Shown here in pieces: positions 20,951 to 29,185 of a stretch of 40,000 nt of DNA. The DNA lies in the NCBI GenBank assembly GCA_963575745.1, contig CAUYUJ010017900.1:67050-107049 (forward strand). Direction: 5' to 3'. This stretch comes from Prorocentrum cordatum (Eukaryota > Sar > Dinophyceae > Prorocentrales > Prorocentraceae). How positions within the stretch are numbered: the stretch's first letter is position 1; every line of letters begins with the position of its first letter. The position numbers and the translations under genes are program-made. Under the pieces are notes generated by a model. The model ran no database searches. It saw only the letters and a program-made list of their open reading frames with translations, and was not told the DNA's origin.

Positions 20951-21148
20951 AGGGGAACAGAAAGTGACATAAACATAACAACTCTGAGGTCCGCGCGGAT
21001 TTCTCGGATCGGCGCTGGGGCCCCCCGGCGGCGCCTCCGGCGCCGCCCCTGGCGCGCTCCGCGCGCCAGGGAAGGGGGGTCCAGCGCCGATCCGAGGAAT
21101 CCGCGCGGACCTCCGAGTTTGTATGTTAATTGGTTTTTCTGTTCCCCT
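20951..21148. mobile_element. 198-bp foldback element with two internal hairpins, copy 1
   Basis: The outer arms pair over about 75 bases: AGGGGAACAG at 20,951 with CTGTTCCCCT ending at 21,148, and GGTCCGCGCGGAT with ATCCGCGCGGACC. Inside are two adjacent perfect palindromes, at 21,027-21,047 (centred on CTCCGG) and 21,048-21,070 (centred on GCTCCGC). The predicted single-strand fold is a long stem topped by two short hairpins. There is no coding capacity. A diverged copy lies at 24,615-24,758. Confidence 0.75.
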
Positions 21149-21275
21149 ACTTATGGGGCTTCACCAAAGGCCCCAGTGGAAGAACGCGCGCCGACAGACG
21201 CGCAGATTAGCCGCAATGGATCGGATCACATCCTGGCGTAAGCCGTTACGGCCGACCTCTGCGACCCCATCAGCA

Positions 21276-21352
21276 ACAGGGTTGCCGGGGGAGACGACGA
21301 GCAAGTGGAAAAGGAAGATTTGCGGAGCATGCAGGGGGAGTACGAGGGGACA
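21276..21352 (+). repeat. Minisatellite copy e, diverged
   Basis: GGTTGCCGGGGGAGACGACG, GAAGATTTGCGGAGCATGC and a GGGAGTACGAGGGGAC end match copies c and d in order and spacing, without the GGCCTC start. Confidence 0.5.
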
Positions 21353-21499
21353 TCGTGAGGCTCGCTCTGCACCCCTGTGAGCCGGAGAGGGACAGTGCCA
21401 CTTGCGGAATCGGCGTGAGGAGCAGCAGGGGCAGCAGCGACTTGGGCTGGGTGCAGGGTGCGACGTGGTGTTCCCACGCCGCGGCGCGTGATATCCATA

Positions 21500-21657
21500 G
21501 GGGGCCACATGCGAACCCTACCCCCACCCCCCACGATTTCGGAGGGGGAGGGGGGGGTTCGCTTCGCTCGGGAGCTCCCGAACGGAGTGACCCCCCCCCC
21601 CCCCTCCCCCTCCGAAATCGTGGGGTGGGTGGGGGTAGGGTTCGCATGTGGCCCCCC
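21500..21657. repeat. 158-bp near-perfect palindrome
   Basis: The left arm from 21,500 (GGCCACATGCGAACCCTACC, then ACGATTTCGGAGGGGGAG) is matched inverted by the right arm (CTCCCCCTCCGAAATCGT, then GGTAGGGTTCGCATGTGGCC) up to 21,657. The turn is at CGGGAGCTCCCG near 21,570. Only a few mismatches and C/G run-length differences are visible. Confidence 0.85.
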
Positions 21658-21828
21658 AGTCCAGAGCACGGCGTGCGGGAGTGAAGCGGTGTCAGACCCC
21701 CCACCTCTGCCCGCTTCGGACAGACACCCGCGACGGGACTTGCCGTCTCTGGAGGCTCCCGGGGGGGGGGCCGCCGCCCTGCTCCTGGACCGTCGAGGGC
21801 CACTCGGGTTACGCGGAGAGCCGGTCCG

Positions 21829-22212
21829 GGGGAGGGGGTCCACGATTCGAAAGCCCCCCTCTGGGAGGCACGAGGTGCACCACTTGCATCCCTGGACGAG
21901 TGGCGCAGGACTTGCGTATGGCAAGACATCCCAAAGCATCAACAACAAGAGTCGCGGGGGAGGGGGTCCACGATTCGAAAGCCCCCCTCTGGGGGGCACG
22001 AGGTGCACCACTTGGATCCCTGGACGAGTGGCGCAGGACTTGCGTATGGCAAGACATCCCAAAGCATCAACAACAAGAGTCGCGGGGGAGGGGGTCCACG
22101 ATTCGAAAGCCCCCCTCTTGGAGGCACGAGGTGCACCACTTGGATCCATGGACGAGTGGCGCAGGACGTGCGTATGGCAAGACATCCCAAAGCAGCAAAA
22201 AAGTCGCGGGGG
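21829..22212 (+). repeat. Three tandem copies of a 128-bp unit
   Basis: CACGATTCGAAAGC starts at 21,841, 21,969 and 22,097, exactly 128 bases apart. Copies are nearly identical through GGCACGAGGTGCACCAC, GACGAGTGGCGCAGGAC and GGCAAGACATCCCAAAGC, and the third ends at about 22,212. Because 128 is not a multiple of three, each copy is read in a different frame, so the long frames crossing it are not credible genes. Confidence 0.92.
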
Positions 22213-22416
22213 ATCTCTGAGGCTCCACGTTGCGAGCAAGCTCACGACGTCGGAGACCAGGGGAGGCGGCGGGGTTCGAGGAGCGAAGCGGGCAGCTCCC
22301 GGGAGGCCTGCCGCGACTGCGCTGCCCGACGCCCGCCGGGGGCGCGGAGGGCGGGGCTGCCGGAGGGCGTGGTGGCAGGGTGGGCGCACCGGGGCCCTGA
22401 ATCTCTGTTGCCGTGT

Positions 22417-22484
22417 GCTCCTCCTCCTCCTCCTCCTCCTCCTCCTCCTCCCCCTCCTCCTCCTCCTCCTCCTCCTCCTCCTCC
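22417..22484 (+). repeat. CTC array
   Basis: About 68 bases of CTC units, with one CCC variant, on the + strand. Confidence 0.95.
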
Positions 22485-22593
22485 GGGGCCGAGGTGGGGG
22501 AAGAGGGACAGGGTACTGCCTCAAGCAGTGGCGAAGCGTCCTGGCTCGCCTATAGCCCTACCAAAGCATTTTTTTTTAATTTTTATTAAACCC

Positions 22594-22724
22594 TTCGTGG
22601 TTTCCACGAAATGTTCTTAGAACATTTCTGGTTGGGATTGTCTTGTTTTAACACATCGGGCTTATGTACTAAGAGCATTGTGTTTGTTCTTAGAACTTTT
22701 TCTGGTTCTAAGAACATTTCGTGG
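22594..22724. repeat. Nested AT-rich hairpins with GTTCTTAGAAC cores
   Basis: CCACGAAATGTTCTTAGAAC at 22,604-22,623 is exactly inverted at 22,705-22,724. The left arm also pairs locally (TTCGTGG, TTT, CCACGAA at 22,594-22,610). GAAATGTTCTTAGAACATTT is itself almost palindromic, and GTTCTTAGAAC recurs near 22,686-22,696. It could be a small foldback element or a hairpin-forming transcript end. No gene ends next to it. Confidence 0.7.
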
Positions 22725-23922
22725 TAGGACTATCGGAATGCCGGGACGGTAGGTTCCTGCTCAAACTGCGCCTCCTGCCCCCCGCCCTCACCACGGTGCC
22801 GCCCGCTTCCGCCGAGACTCGCTCGAGGACGGCATTCCCCGCGTGCGCGCCGCCGGGGGGGGAGGCAGCCGAGGGCCGGTCCGACGAGTTCGGTGATGGT
22901 GACCCCTTGTAGGCCCAATGAGTCCAGTAGTCGAGCAGTGGATCGGCACATGGTGATTTTTCTTATCCTCCACGGTGCTCTCACGTTATACTCTGCGATG
23001 TTCACTGCCGCTTCGGTTCTTCCTCGCGCCCCGTATGCCATCCTCGGCACTATGTTTATTTGCGCTGGCTTCCGTCCTGCCCCCTTGCTGGGCAGGAGTC
23101 TACCGCGCCCGCTTGGGGCTCGGTGAAGACGGGCTCGACGTTGCAAGGCGATGTGCGCAAAGAGAAGCAGTACCCGTCGCTTGCCAAGTGAGGGGAGGGG
23201 CAGTTCAGTGAAGGGAAGTGGCCCAGGAGTGTCAGTCACATTGAGGTCTTGAGCTGAAAAGGACAGGGACAGCTCTCCTCCCCTCCTTCCTGGGGTGGAA
23301 CCTCGATTGTGTTCAAGAGATTGAAGAGGCCGGGAGGTCTGTTGGTTCTACCAGCATCAACATCGACGACGGTTCTGACAACAGGGTGAACATCAAGACA
23401 TCCAAGAACGCGTTCGCAGCGCTAGGAGCCTGGGGCGCCAGCGCCATTTTGTATCGCCGCCGAGCTCGCCCTCCCACCTCCCCGTGCCCCCCCGCCCGAC
23501 TGCTTCTTCCAGCGCCTGGTGCCCCCGCGGGCCCTCGGAACCGCGCCAAAAGCCCCCCCCCCCCCCCTCGGCCGCAGGGGCCCCCCCTGGCCCCCAGGAC
23601 CGTCGCGAAATTATTCTGGACGACGAGCTCGTCCAGGGGCAGGGCTCCAGATCTCCAGGGCTCGACCTCTGTCGACAGACCTCCTGGCGCCGGAGCGCTG
23701 GGACGTCCCGCGCCCGCCTCCGCCTCACGCAGCCGCTGCCCCGCGCTTCCCCCCCCCGCGCCGGCCTCGGCCTGTCGGTGCCCCGCAGCTCCCGGCCTCC
23801 GACGCCGTGGCTCCTGCCACGGCGGCGCGGCCTCACAGGTCTCCGCCGCGGCTTCTGCCCCCGCGGCGGCGCGGCCCCCGAGGTCTCCTGCACCTCCTGC
23901 CCAGGACCGGCTCTTCGTCCCG
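22725..23922. other. No firm gene; one possible exon fragment
   Basis: A + strand frame at about 23,280-23,470 has protein-like text (EEAGRSVGSTSINIDDGSDN, then KTSKNAFAALGAWGASAIL) but no recognised domain and no ATG close upstream. A short hydrophobic frame near 22,950-23,100 is equally unproven. C-rich runs follow near 23,550-23,590. Confidence 0.25.
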
Positions 23923-23983
23923 AGGAGGAGGAGGAGGAGAAGGAGGAGGAGGAGGAGGAGGAGGAGGAGGAGGAGGAGGAGGA
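23923..23983 (+). repeat. GGA array
   Basis: Sixty bases of GGA with one GAAGGA interruption. Confidence 0.9.
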
Positions 23984-24614
23984 GCCGGAAGGCCTCTTAG
24001 AAGCACCCAGGCGCCTTCCAAGGCGGCCCCTGCCTTCCACAGAGCCCGCCCACGCCCTCTCAGAAGCCCCCCCCCCTCGCGCCCCCCCCCCTCCTGCGCG
24101 CCGCCAGCTTGTGCTCTCTTGATCCCTCTTGCTCTCCCTGCTCCACCTCTCTCTCTCTCTCTTGGCCTCGCCCCCTACCCCCACCCCACGGCGTGAAAAA
24201 AGTCACCCCTCGGGCACCCGCTGGGCCCCGAGACCGTCAGGAAACGGCTCGGGATTGAGCAAAGGAGTCCCGCGTGAGGTGTCGACGCTGCGGCAGAATC
24301 GCGGCGTAGGAGCTCTGGGCTCCACCCTGCCCGAGAGAGCGAGAGCCGCGCGTGCGCCCGCCAGACGAAGCTGGCAGCGACGGCGACGACGCGGGGCCGA
24401 AGAGACCGAAGGTCATCTCCGCGGCGAAGGTGCACAAAGCGCAGGGCGGGGTGGGGGGGCGGTCGGACTCGGCATTGCAGCAGTCTGCGCGCCGTCTAGC
24501 TGAAGTCGCCCCGAGCTTTGGCCACCCTCCCCAGCGAAGGGAGGCCCAGCCCTGAGTCCCAGGCGGCCGAAGGAGAGAGGAGGATCGAACATGAAAACAC
24601 GGCACACTCATAGG
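23984..24614. other. No gene seen
   Basis: CTCTCAGAAGCC-like motifs near 24,056 recall those at 1,030-1,115. C and CT runs occur at 24,065-24,180. A short frame with GPKRPKVISAAKVHKAQGG near 24,390-24,450 is nuclear-protein-like but too short to support. Confidence 0.35.
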
Positions 24615-24758
24615 CTCTGGAATGCCCGCGTAGATTTCTCGGATCGGCGCTGGAACTCCCTGGCGGCGCCTCCGGCGCCGCCGCTCGGTGCCCTCCAGAC
24701 GTTAGGGGGGGCCCAGCGCAGATCCAAGAAATTTGCCATGGACCTCCGACAGTTTATG
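24615..24758. mobile_element. Foldback element, copy 2 (diverged)
   Basis: GATTTCTCGGATCGGCGCTG at about 24,633 is identical to the left arm of copy 1. The inner palindrome at 24,662-24,682 is also identical to that of copy 1. The right arm (CCCAGCGCAGATCC, then GACCTCCGACAGTTTATG) is diverged but in register. The second inner hairpin has lost its pairing, and the outermost arm ends are not recognisable. Confidence 0.7.
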
Positions 24759-25285
24759 CCTCCCTCCCTCCCTCCCTCCGTCCGTGCCGGTTCGATTTTC
24801 TTTTGGAGAGGATGGGGAGGAGGAGGAGTACCAAGGGCTCGGCGACTCGTCAGCAATCGGCTTGCGGGGATCAGGCCAGGTACAAATTGAGGTGCACATC
24901 GAGGCAAATCCAGACATGGCCAGGTGAGCCTTGGAGACCTCGCGGGAGCCCCAGAGCGAGTCGAGGGTTACCAGGAGTCGATGCCAGGGCTCGACCTGAA
25001 CGGTTTTTTGGCGATCCCGTTGGCCGTTTTCGTTTCGAGTTCGCTTGATGCAGCAAAGGACGACAACGAGGGACAACGAAAACAACAAGAGTACTAAAAA
25101 CACGGTTCAGGTCGATCTTTGGTCGATACAGCTGGGCTGCTGGATAAGGAACCTTGTTCGTTGGGGAGGGGCTCAGTGTTCCTTAAATGCTTTGCAGCTG
25201 TTGTTAGGGTGCCTATCGGCTTCCTGTGGGAAATCGAAGGTTGATGCATGGAACAAAGGGGCCTCGCTCCTCATTCAGGGTTCCT
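24759..25285. other. No gene seen; short CCCT run
   Basis: CCCT tetranucleotide repeats at about 24,759-24,780 lead into unique sequence with no supported frame. Confidence 0.4.
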
Positions 25286-25458
25286 TAGGATCAAGTCGGG
25301 CATGTCCCTCTACAGGAGGACTATTCAAAGATGGTCACAAAATGGTCCGGGGACGATGTGTCGATTATTTTTTGACTATTTCGGGGTATGTTTTGACTTG
25401 TTTGATACATTTGTCTTCAAAAATCTGCCTGTAGGGAGACATGCCCGACCTATCCTTA
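25286..25458. mobile_element. Inverted-repeat family A, copy 1 (most complete)
   Basis: The left arm (AGGAT then GTCGGGCATGTCCCTCTACA) and right arm (TGTAGGGAGACATGCCCGAC then ATCCT) are inverted over about 30 bases. The 110-base interior holds CACAAAATGGTCCGGGGACG and T-rich sequence. The related copy at 7,894-8,311 and the right end at 1-55 define the family. There is no open frame. A target-site duplication could not be fixed. Confidence 0.65.
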
Positions 25459-25560
25459 GTCCAGCGTTTCGACTGTAGGTCGATCCCTGGCAGACAGGCC
25501 TCCAGGCGAAGGAGGGGAGGAGGCTGCGCAGGGGGGCGAGCGGATCGGCGGCCGAGGGGC

Positions 25561-25579
25561 TCGGCGTCGTCGGCGGCGT

Positions 25580-25673
<94 letters not shown>

Positions 25674-25692
25674 GGCGGCGGCGGCGGCGGCG

Positions 25693-25724
<32 letters not shown>

Positions 25725-25735
25725 TACCGGCGGCG
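25561..25735 (+). repeat. Compound GTCGGC / GGC / GTC array
   Basis: A GTCGTCGGC start is followed by about fifteen GTCGGC hexamers, then pure GGC, then pure GTC. It translates as Ala-Ser or Asp-Ala dipeptides in two frames. The clean block changes suggest successive expansions. Confidence 0.92.
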
Positions 25736-25871
25736 GCGGCGAGGGATCCCAGTCTTCCGACGTGGGGAGCTTTTTCACGGCGTCGATCCTGGAGATCTGG
25801 ACCACTGCCCTAGTCGGGAGCCTTGAGACGTGGGTCAATGCAAACGGGGGTCAGCCAGAGCGCCGGATCTT

Positions 25872-25995
25872 GTAGGATCCTGCAGGGCCAGGGTGCTACT
25901 GACCCGGGTTTGGGTGCAGGTCCTGCAGGATCTTGCAGGACCCTTCGCATTGGCCCGGGTTTGGGTGCCGCATTTTGCAGGACCCTGCAAGGCCT
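25872..25995 (+). repeat. 51-bp duplication with CCTGCAGG motifs
   Basis: CCCGGGTTTGGGTGC is at 25,903 and again at 25,954, each followed by CAGGACC/TGCAGGA palindromic motifs. Confidence 0.6.
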
Positions 25996-26007
25996 AGCTG
26001 ATCTGGG

Positions 26008-26450
26008 TGAGGAGGAGGCGGAGGAGGAGGAGGAGAAGGAGGAGGAGGGAGGAAGAGAGGACGTGAGGAGAGGAGGAGAGAGCGAGATGAGGAGGAGGAG
26101 GAAGGAGGGAGGAGGAGGAGGAGGAGGAGGAGAGGAGGAGGAGGAGGAGGAGGAGGAGGAGGAGAGGAGGAGAGGAGGAGGAGGAGGAGGAGGAGGAGGA
26201 GATGCACAGGTGGCGGAGATGCACGAGGAGGAGGAGGAGGAGGAGGAGGAGGAGGAGGAGGAGGAGGAGAGGGGAGGATGGAGGAGGAGGAGGAGGAGGA
26301 GGGAGGAGGATTAGGAGGAGGAGGCGGAGGCGGAGGAGGAGGAGGAGGAGGAGGAAGGAGGTAGGAGGAGGAGGAGAGAGGATAGGGAGAGGGAGGCGGG
26401 GGAGGGGGAGGAGAGGAGAGAGGAGGGGGATGAGGAGGGGGAGGGGCAGA
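26008..26450 (+). repeat. Long degenerate GGA array
   Basis: About 440 bases of GGA with GGGA, GAGAGGA and GATGCAC interruptions, reading as Glu/Arg/Gly-rich polypeptides and, antisense, as poly-Leu or poly-Ser. Confidence 0.93.
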
Positions 26451-27028
26451 AAATGGGGGGGTGCGCGCGGGGAAGCAGCGCCGCGCGGTGGGCGGCGCGG
26501 AGGCTCCCCAGCCTCCTGCCCCCCCCCCCGGAGGAGAGGGCCCTCGGGGCTTGCCTCCAGGGTGCGCTGGGCTTCTTCGGTTTCGATGGTTCTGCTATGG
26601 ACAGCGTGACGTTGCCACACAAAATTAAAGGGACGACCTGGTGTCTCAGGGTTGGGCTTCTTGTGGAGGGTTTCTTGTGGACTGACCTCCGCTGTGGCGG
26701 TATTGGTGTCCCTTTTCTGCTCTCAAGACGAGGGCGTCTCCGCCAGCGCCCCCCCACCTCTCCTCGCGCTGCGCGAAGAGAACACGACGGGAGGCTTTGA
26801 CAGCCGTCGGCCTCCAGGGGGACCTCGCCGGGCCCAGGGGCCATCAAACACAGCGGCTCGGGTTGTGGAAGTCGATTAATGGAGAGGAAGCGTGCTGCCA
26901 AGTAGTCTCCAGATGCCTACACCGTGCTTCAAGCATGTTTCAGAGAGATGTCAACACATGTTTGGCAGATTCTTGGAACATGCTTTGCACATTTTCACCA
27001 CATAGTGTTCATTCAGTGGTAGGGTTGT
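26451..27028. other. No gene seen
   Basis: Unique-looking sequence with a C run near 26,520. Antisense frames extend from the GGA array and are not credible. Nothing is supported. Confidence 0.4.
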
Positions 27029-27210
27029 TACTCCAGATTTCGTAATAAAAGGGAGGGGGTCTGGACCCTCCAAGACAAGCCATTTCAGACCTTCCCCGTG
27101 GGAGAACCCTCCAAAACATCGTCCCCAGACCTCCCAGGCCCTCCAAGATAGCCTGGAAGAGACCCCCCCCGAAATGAGACCCCCCTCCCTTTATTACGAA
27201 ATCTGGAGTA
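27029..27210. mobile_element. 182-bp MITE-like element with TA ends
   Basis: TACTCCAGATTTCGTAATAA at 27,029 is inverted at the right end (TTATTACGAAATCTGGAGTA, ending 27,210). Pairing continues through GGGAGGGGGTCT for about 33 bases. The outermost TA on each side is compatible with the TA target duplication of Tc1/mariner-type elements, whose MITEs also often begin CTCC. The interior repeats CCCTCCAAGA-like words and has no open frame. Confidence 0.75.
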
Positions 27211-27321
27211 GAGTATCCATGGCCGTGGCATCCGCAACGGCTCGGGGAGAGGGGCCAGACCTCTGGGGGCCCACGCTGTGCGAAAAACCTCTGGGCGCCG
27301 GCGTGCCGGGCACGAGGCCGG

Positions 27322-27339
27322 CTCTCCGCCGGCGGAGAG
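27322..27339. repeat. Perfect palindrome CTCTCCGCCGGCGGAGAG
   Basis: A strong GC hairpin, followed by two further GCGCCGGCGG copies to about 27,360. Confidence 0.7.
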
Positions 27340-27414
27340 CGCCGGCGGAGCGCCGGCGGACGCGGGAGTCGGACGACGGATCGGTGCGCTGTTGCGCTTG
27401 TTCGCTGAAGAGGT

Positions 27415-27705
27415 CGGAGGAGGAGGAGGAGGAGGAGGAGGAGGGAGGAGGAGGAGGAGGAGGAGGAGGAGGGAGGAGGGAGGAGGAAGAGAGGAGGAGG
27501 AGGGAGGAGATGGAGGAGGAGGGGGAGAGGAGGGGAGGAGGAGGAGGAGGAGGAGGATGAGGAGGAGGAAGGATGAGGAGGGAGGAGGAGGAGGGGAGGA
27601 GAGGAGGAGGAGAGAGGAGGAGGAGGAGGAGGAGGAGGAGGGAGGAGGAGGGAGGAGGGAGGAGGAGGGAGGAGGAGGAGGAGGGAGGAGGAGGAGGAGG
27701 AGGAA
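27415..27705 (+). repeat. GGA/GGGA array
   Basis: About 290 bases of GGA and GAGGGAGGA units. The overlapping open frames are translations of the repeat. Confidence 0.93.
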
Positions 27706-27887
27706 AAGGTACCCATGCCTCTACCCCCTCGCCCGTGCTCCCCTTTTCGGGCCTTCCGGGAGGCCCTCGTCGCCACCGCCGGGTTCGCCTCGGAATCCTG
27801 GTCAGAACGCGCCCCGGGAGAGGGGTGAGGAGTCGCGGTATGGGTACCTTTTAGTTTCAGCTCGGCATTCGGTGTGCTCTTCACCGA

Positions 27888-28025
27888 GCGCGTTCCACTA
27901 CTCGCAAAGTGCCTGCTCGCAAACGTCCGAGAGACATATGTCGGCTTTGATTTAATTTATCGTGGATCCCCCGCGGCGTATCCAGTCAATTTGCGAGTAG
28001 TGACTTTGCGAGTAGTGGAACGCGC
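27888..28025. mobile_element. 138-bp foldback with perfect 23-bp ends
   Basis: GCGCGTTCCACTACTCGCAA at 27,888 is exactly inverted at the right end (TTGCGAGTAGTGGAACGCGC, ending 28,025), with pairing continuing through AAAGT. A second inner copy of TTGCGAGTAGTG lies at 27,990, and CTGCTCGCAAA lies on the left. The centre is AT-rich. It is probably a small non-autonomous element, since no coding frame is present. Confidence 0.72.
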
Positions 28026-28176
28026 GCGTCCAGTTCTGCAAGAGGCAGGTCGGCGCATGACGTGCACGCGGAGTGCCAGATATTTGCCCTGCTCGGCGAC
28101 GGGTGGCGGACGACTGCGCTGAGCAGAGGCACGCGAGGAGGGGAAGTGCAGGTGAGCGTGAAACGGTCGCGCTTCA

Positions 28177-28345
28177 GAGAGAGGTAGAGAAGTATGTCGA
28201 TCCCAAGAAAGATGGCAAGAAGGACGACAAGAAGGACAAAAAGGACAAGAAGGAGGACAGCTGTGGTCTCCTCGCGTCTACGGTCTACGCTCCTGGACCA
28301 TGCGCAAATGACATGTACGGCTTGTGTGTGTGGGGCATCGAAGAG
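28177..28345 (+). CDS. Candidate exon with lysine-aspartate repeats, doubtful
   Basis: The frame reads REVEKYVDPKKDGKKDDKKD, further KKDKKED repeats, then SCGLLASTVYAPGPCANDMY and GLCVWGIEE. The left side has CTTCAG, usable as an acceptor, and the right side has GTAGGTGAG, usable as a donor. Composition and codon choice differ from the simple-sequence frames nearby. I do not recognise the protein, no partner exon is visible, and the frame also stays open outside these limits. It could be chance or a fragment of a larger gene. Confidence 0.2.
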
Positions 28346-28404
28346 GTAGGTGAGGACTGGTGTAGTGCTCCTTGTGCGTCTAGGCGCTTTGGGGGCCAAG
28401 GGGT

Positions 28405-28606
28405 TTCTTTCTGGTAGCAGCCTGACTGTAGTTGTAGCGTCTGCCTTTCGCGTTCTTCTTCCTGGTAGCAGCTTCCTGGTCTTCCTGGTGGTAGCAGCTT
28501 TCTGGTCTTCCTTCCGCGTCTTCCCTTGGCGTCCTCCTGGTGGTAGCAGCTTCCTGGTTTCGTCCTTCTTTAGCGTTCTTTCTGGTAGCAGCTTGACTGT
28601 AATGGA
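28405..28606 (+). repeat. Five spaced copies of a GGTAGCAGC-centred motif
   Basis: CTGGTAGCAGC or TGGTGGTAGCAGC occurs five times, each followed by TTCCTGG, TTTCTGG or CTGACTGTA. The first and last copies share TTTCTGGTAGCAGC and GACTGTA. The antisense frame reads as EAATRKK-like repeats. Confidence 0.7.
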
Positions 28607-28794
28607 GGATGACGATTAATAAATGACTGGGGGTCGTGTTCACGCGGCGGCTCCCGGGATGACGATTAGAAAAAACCGGCCGCGGGCTGGACAATTATTT
28701 TTTCAATCGTTCTCCTCCAGTCAGAAAATTATGCAGAAACAGCAGAAGACTATTTTTTAATCGTTCTCTTTCATTTTTATTAATCGTCATCCCG
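28607..28794. repeat. Inverted repeat with GGGATGACGATTA ends
   Basis: CGGGATGACGATTA at 28,655-28,668 is inverted at 28,781-28,794 (TAATCGTCATCCCG). An extra direct copy, GGATGACGATTAATAAA, lies at 28,607. Inside, ATTTTTTCAATCGTTCTC and ATTTTTTAATCGTTCTCT form a direct repeat about 62 bases apart. It may be a small foldback element flanked by a duplicated end. Confidence 0.6.
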
Positions 28795-28937
28795 CATTAG
28801 TTGTAGTGGCTCCTTTTACGGTCAACTCGTGCACGCCCCCCCTCGAAGTTGTGGAGCCTCCTCAGGGAAACAGCCGTGGCGTGCCGTGCAGGAGGCGGCG
28901 GACCGCCACCTCCTGGCCTCTTAAAGGGTGCCACATT

Positions 28938-29185
28938 CTTCTCCTCCTCTCCTCCCTCCTCCTCAACCTCCTTCCCTCCTTTCCTCCTTCCTCCTTCCTC
29001 CTTCCTCCTCCTCTCCTCCTCCTCCTCCTCCTCCTTCCTCCTCCTCCTCCCTCCTCCCTCCTCTCCTCCCTCCTCCTCCTCCCTCCTCCCTCCCCCCCCC
29101 TCCCTCCCTCCCTCCCTCACCCCCTCCTCCTGCCCTCCTCCCTCCCTTCTCCTCCTCCTCCTCCTCCTCCTCCTCCTCCTCCTCG
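28938..29185 (+). repeat. CTC/CTT polypyrimidine array
   Basis: About 250 bases of CCTCCT and CCTTCCTC units including a C run near 29,092. Confidence 0.93.

Noticed and set aside
20951-21148. A viral terminal repeat, suggested by the T-shaped fold
   Set aside because: Only the topology is similar. There is no nearby replication gene, and the second copy shows it is a dispersed repeat.
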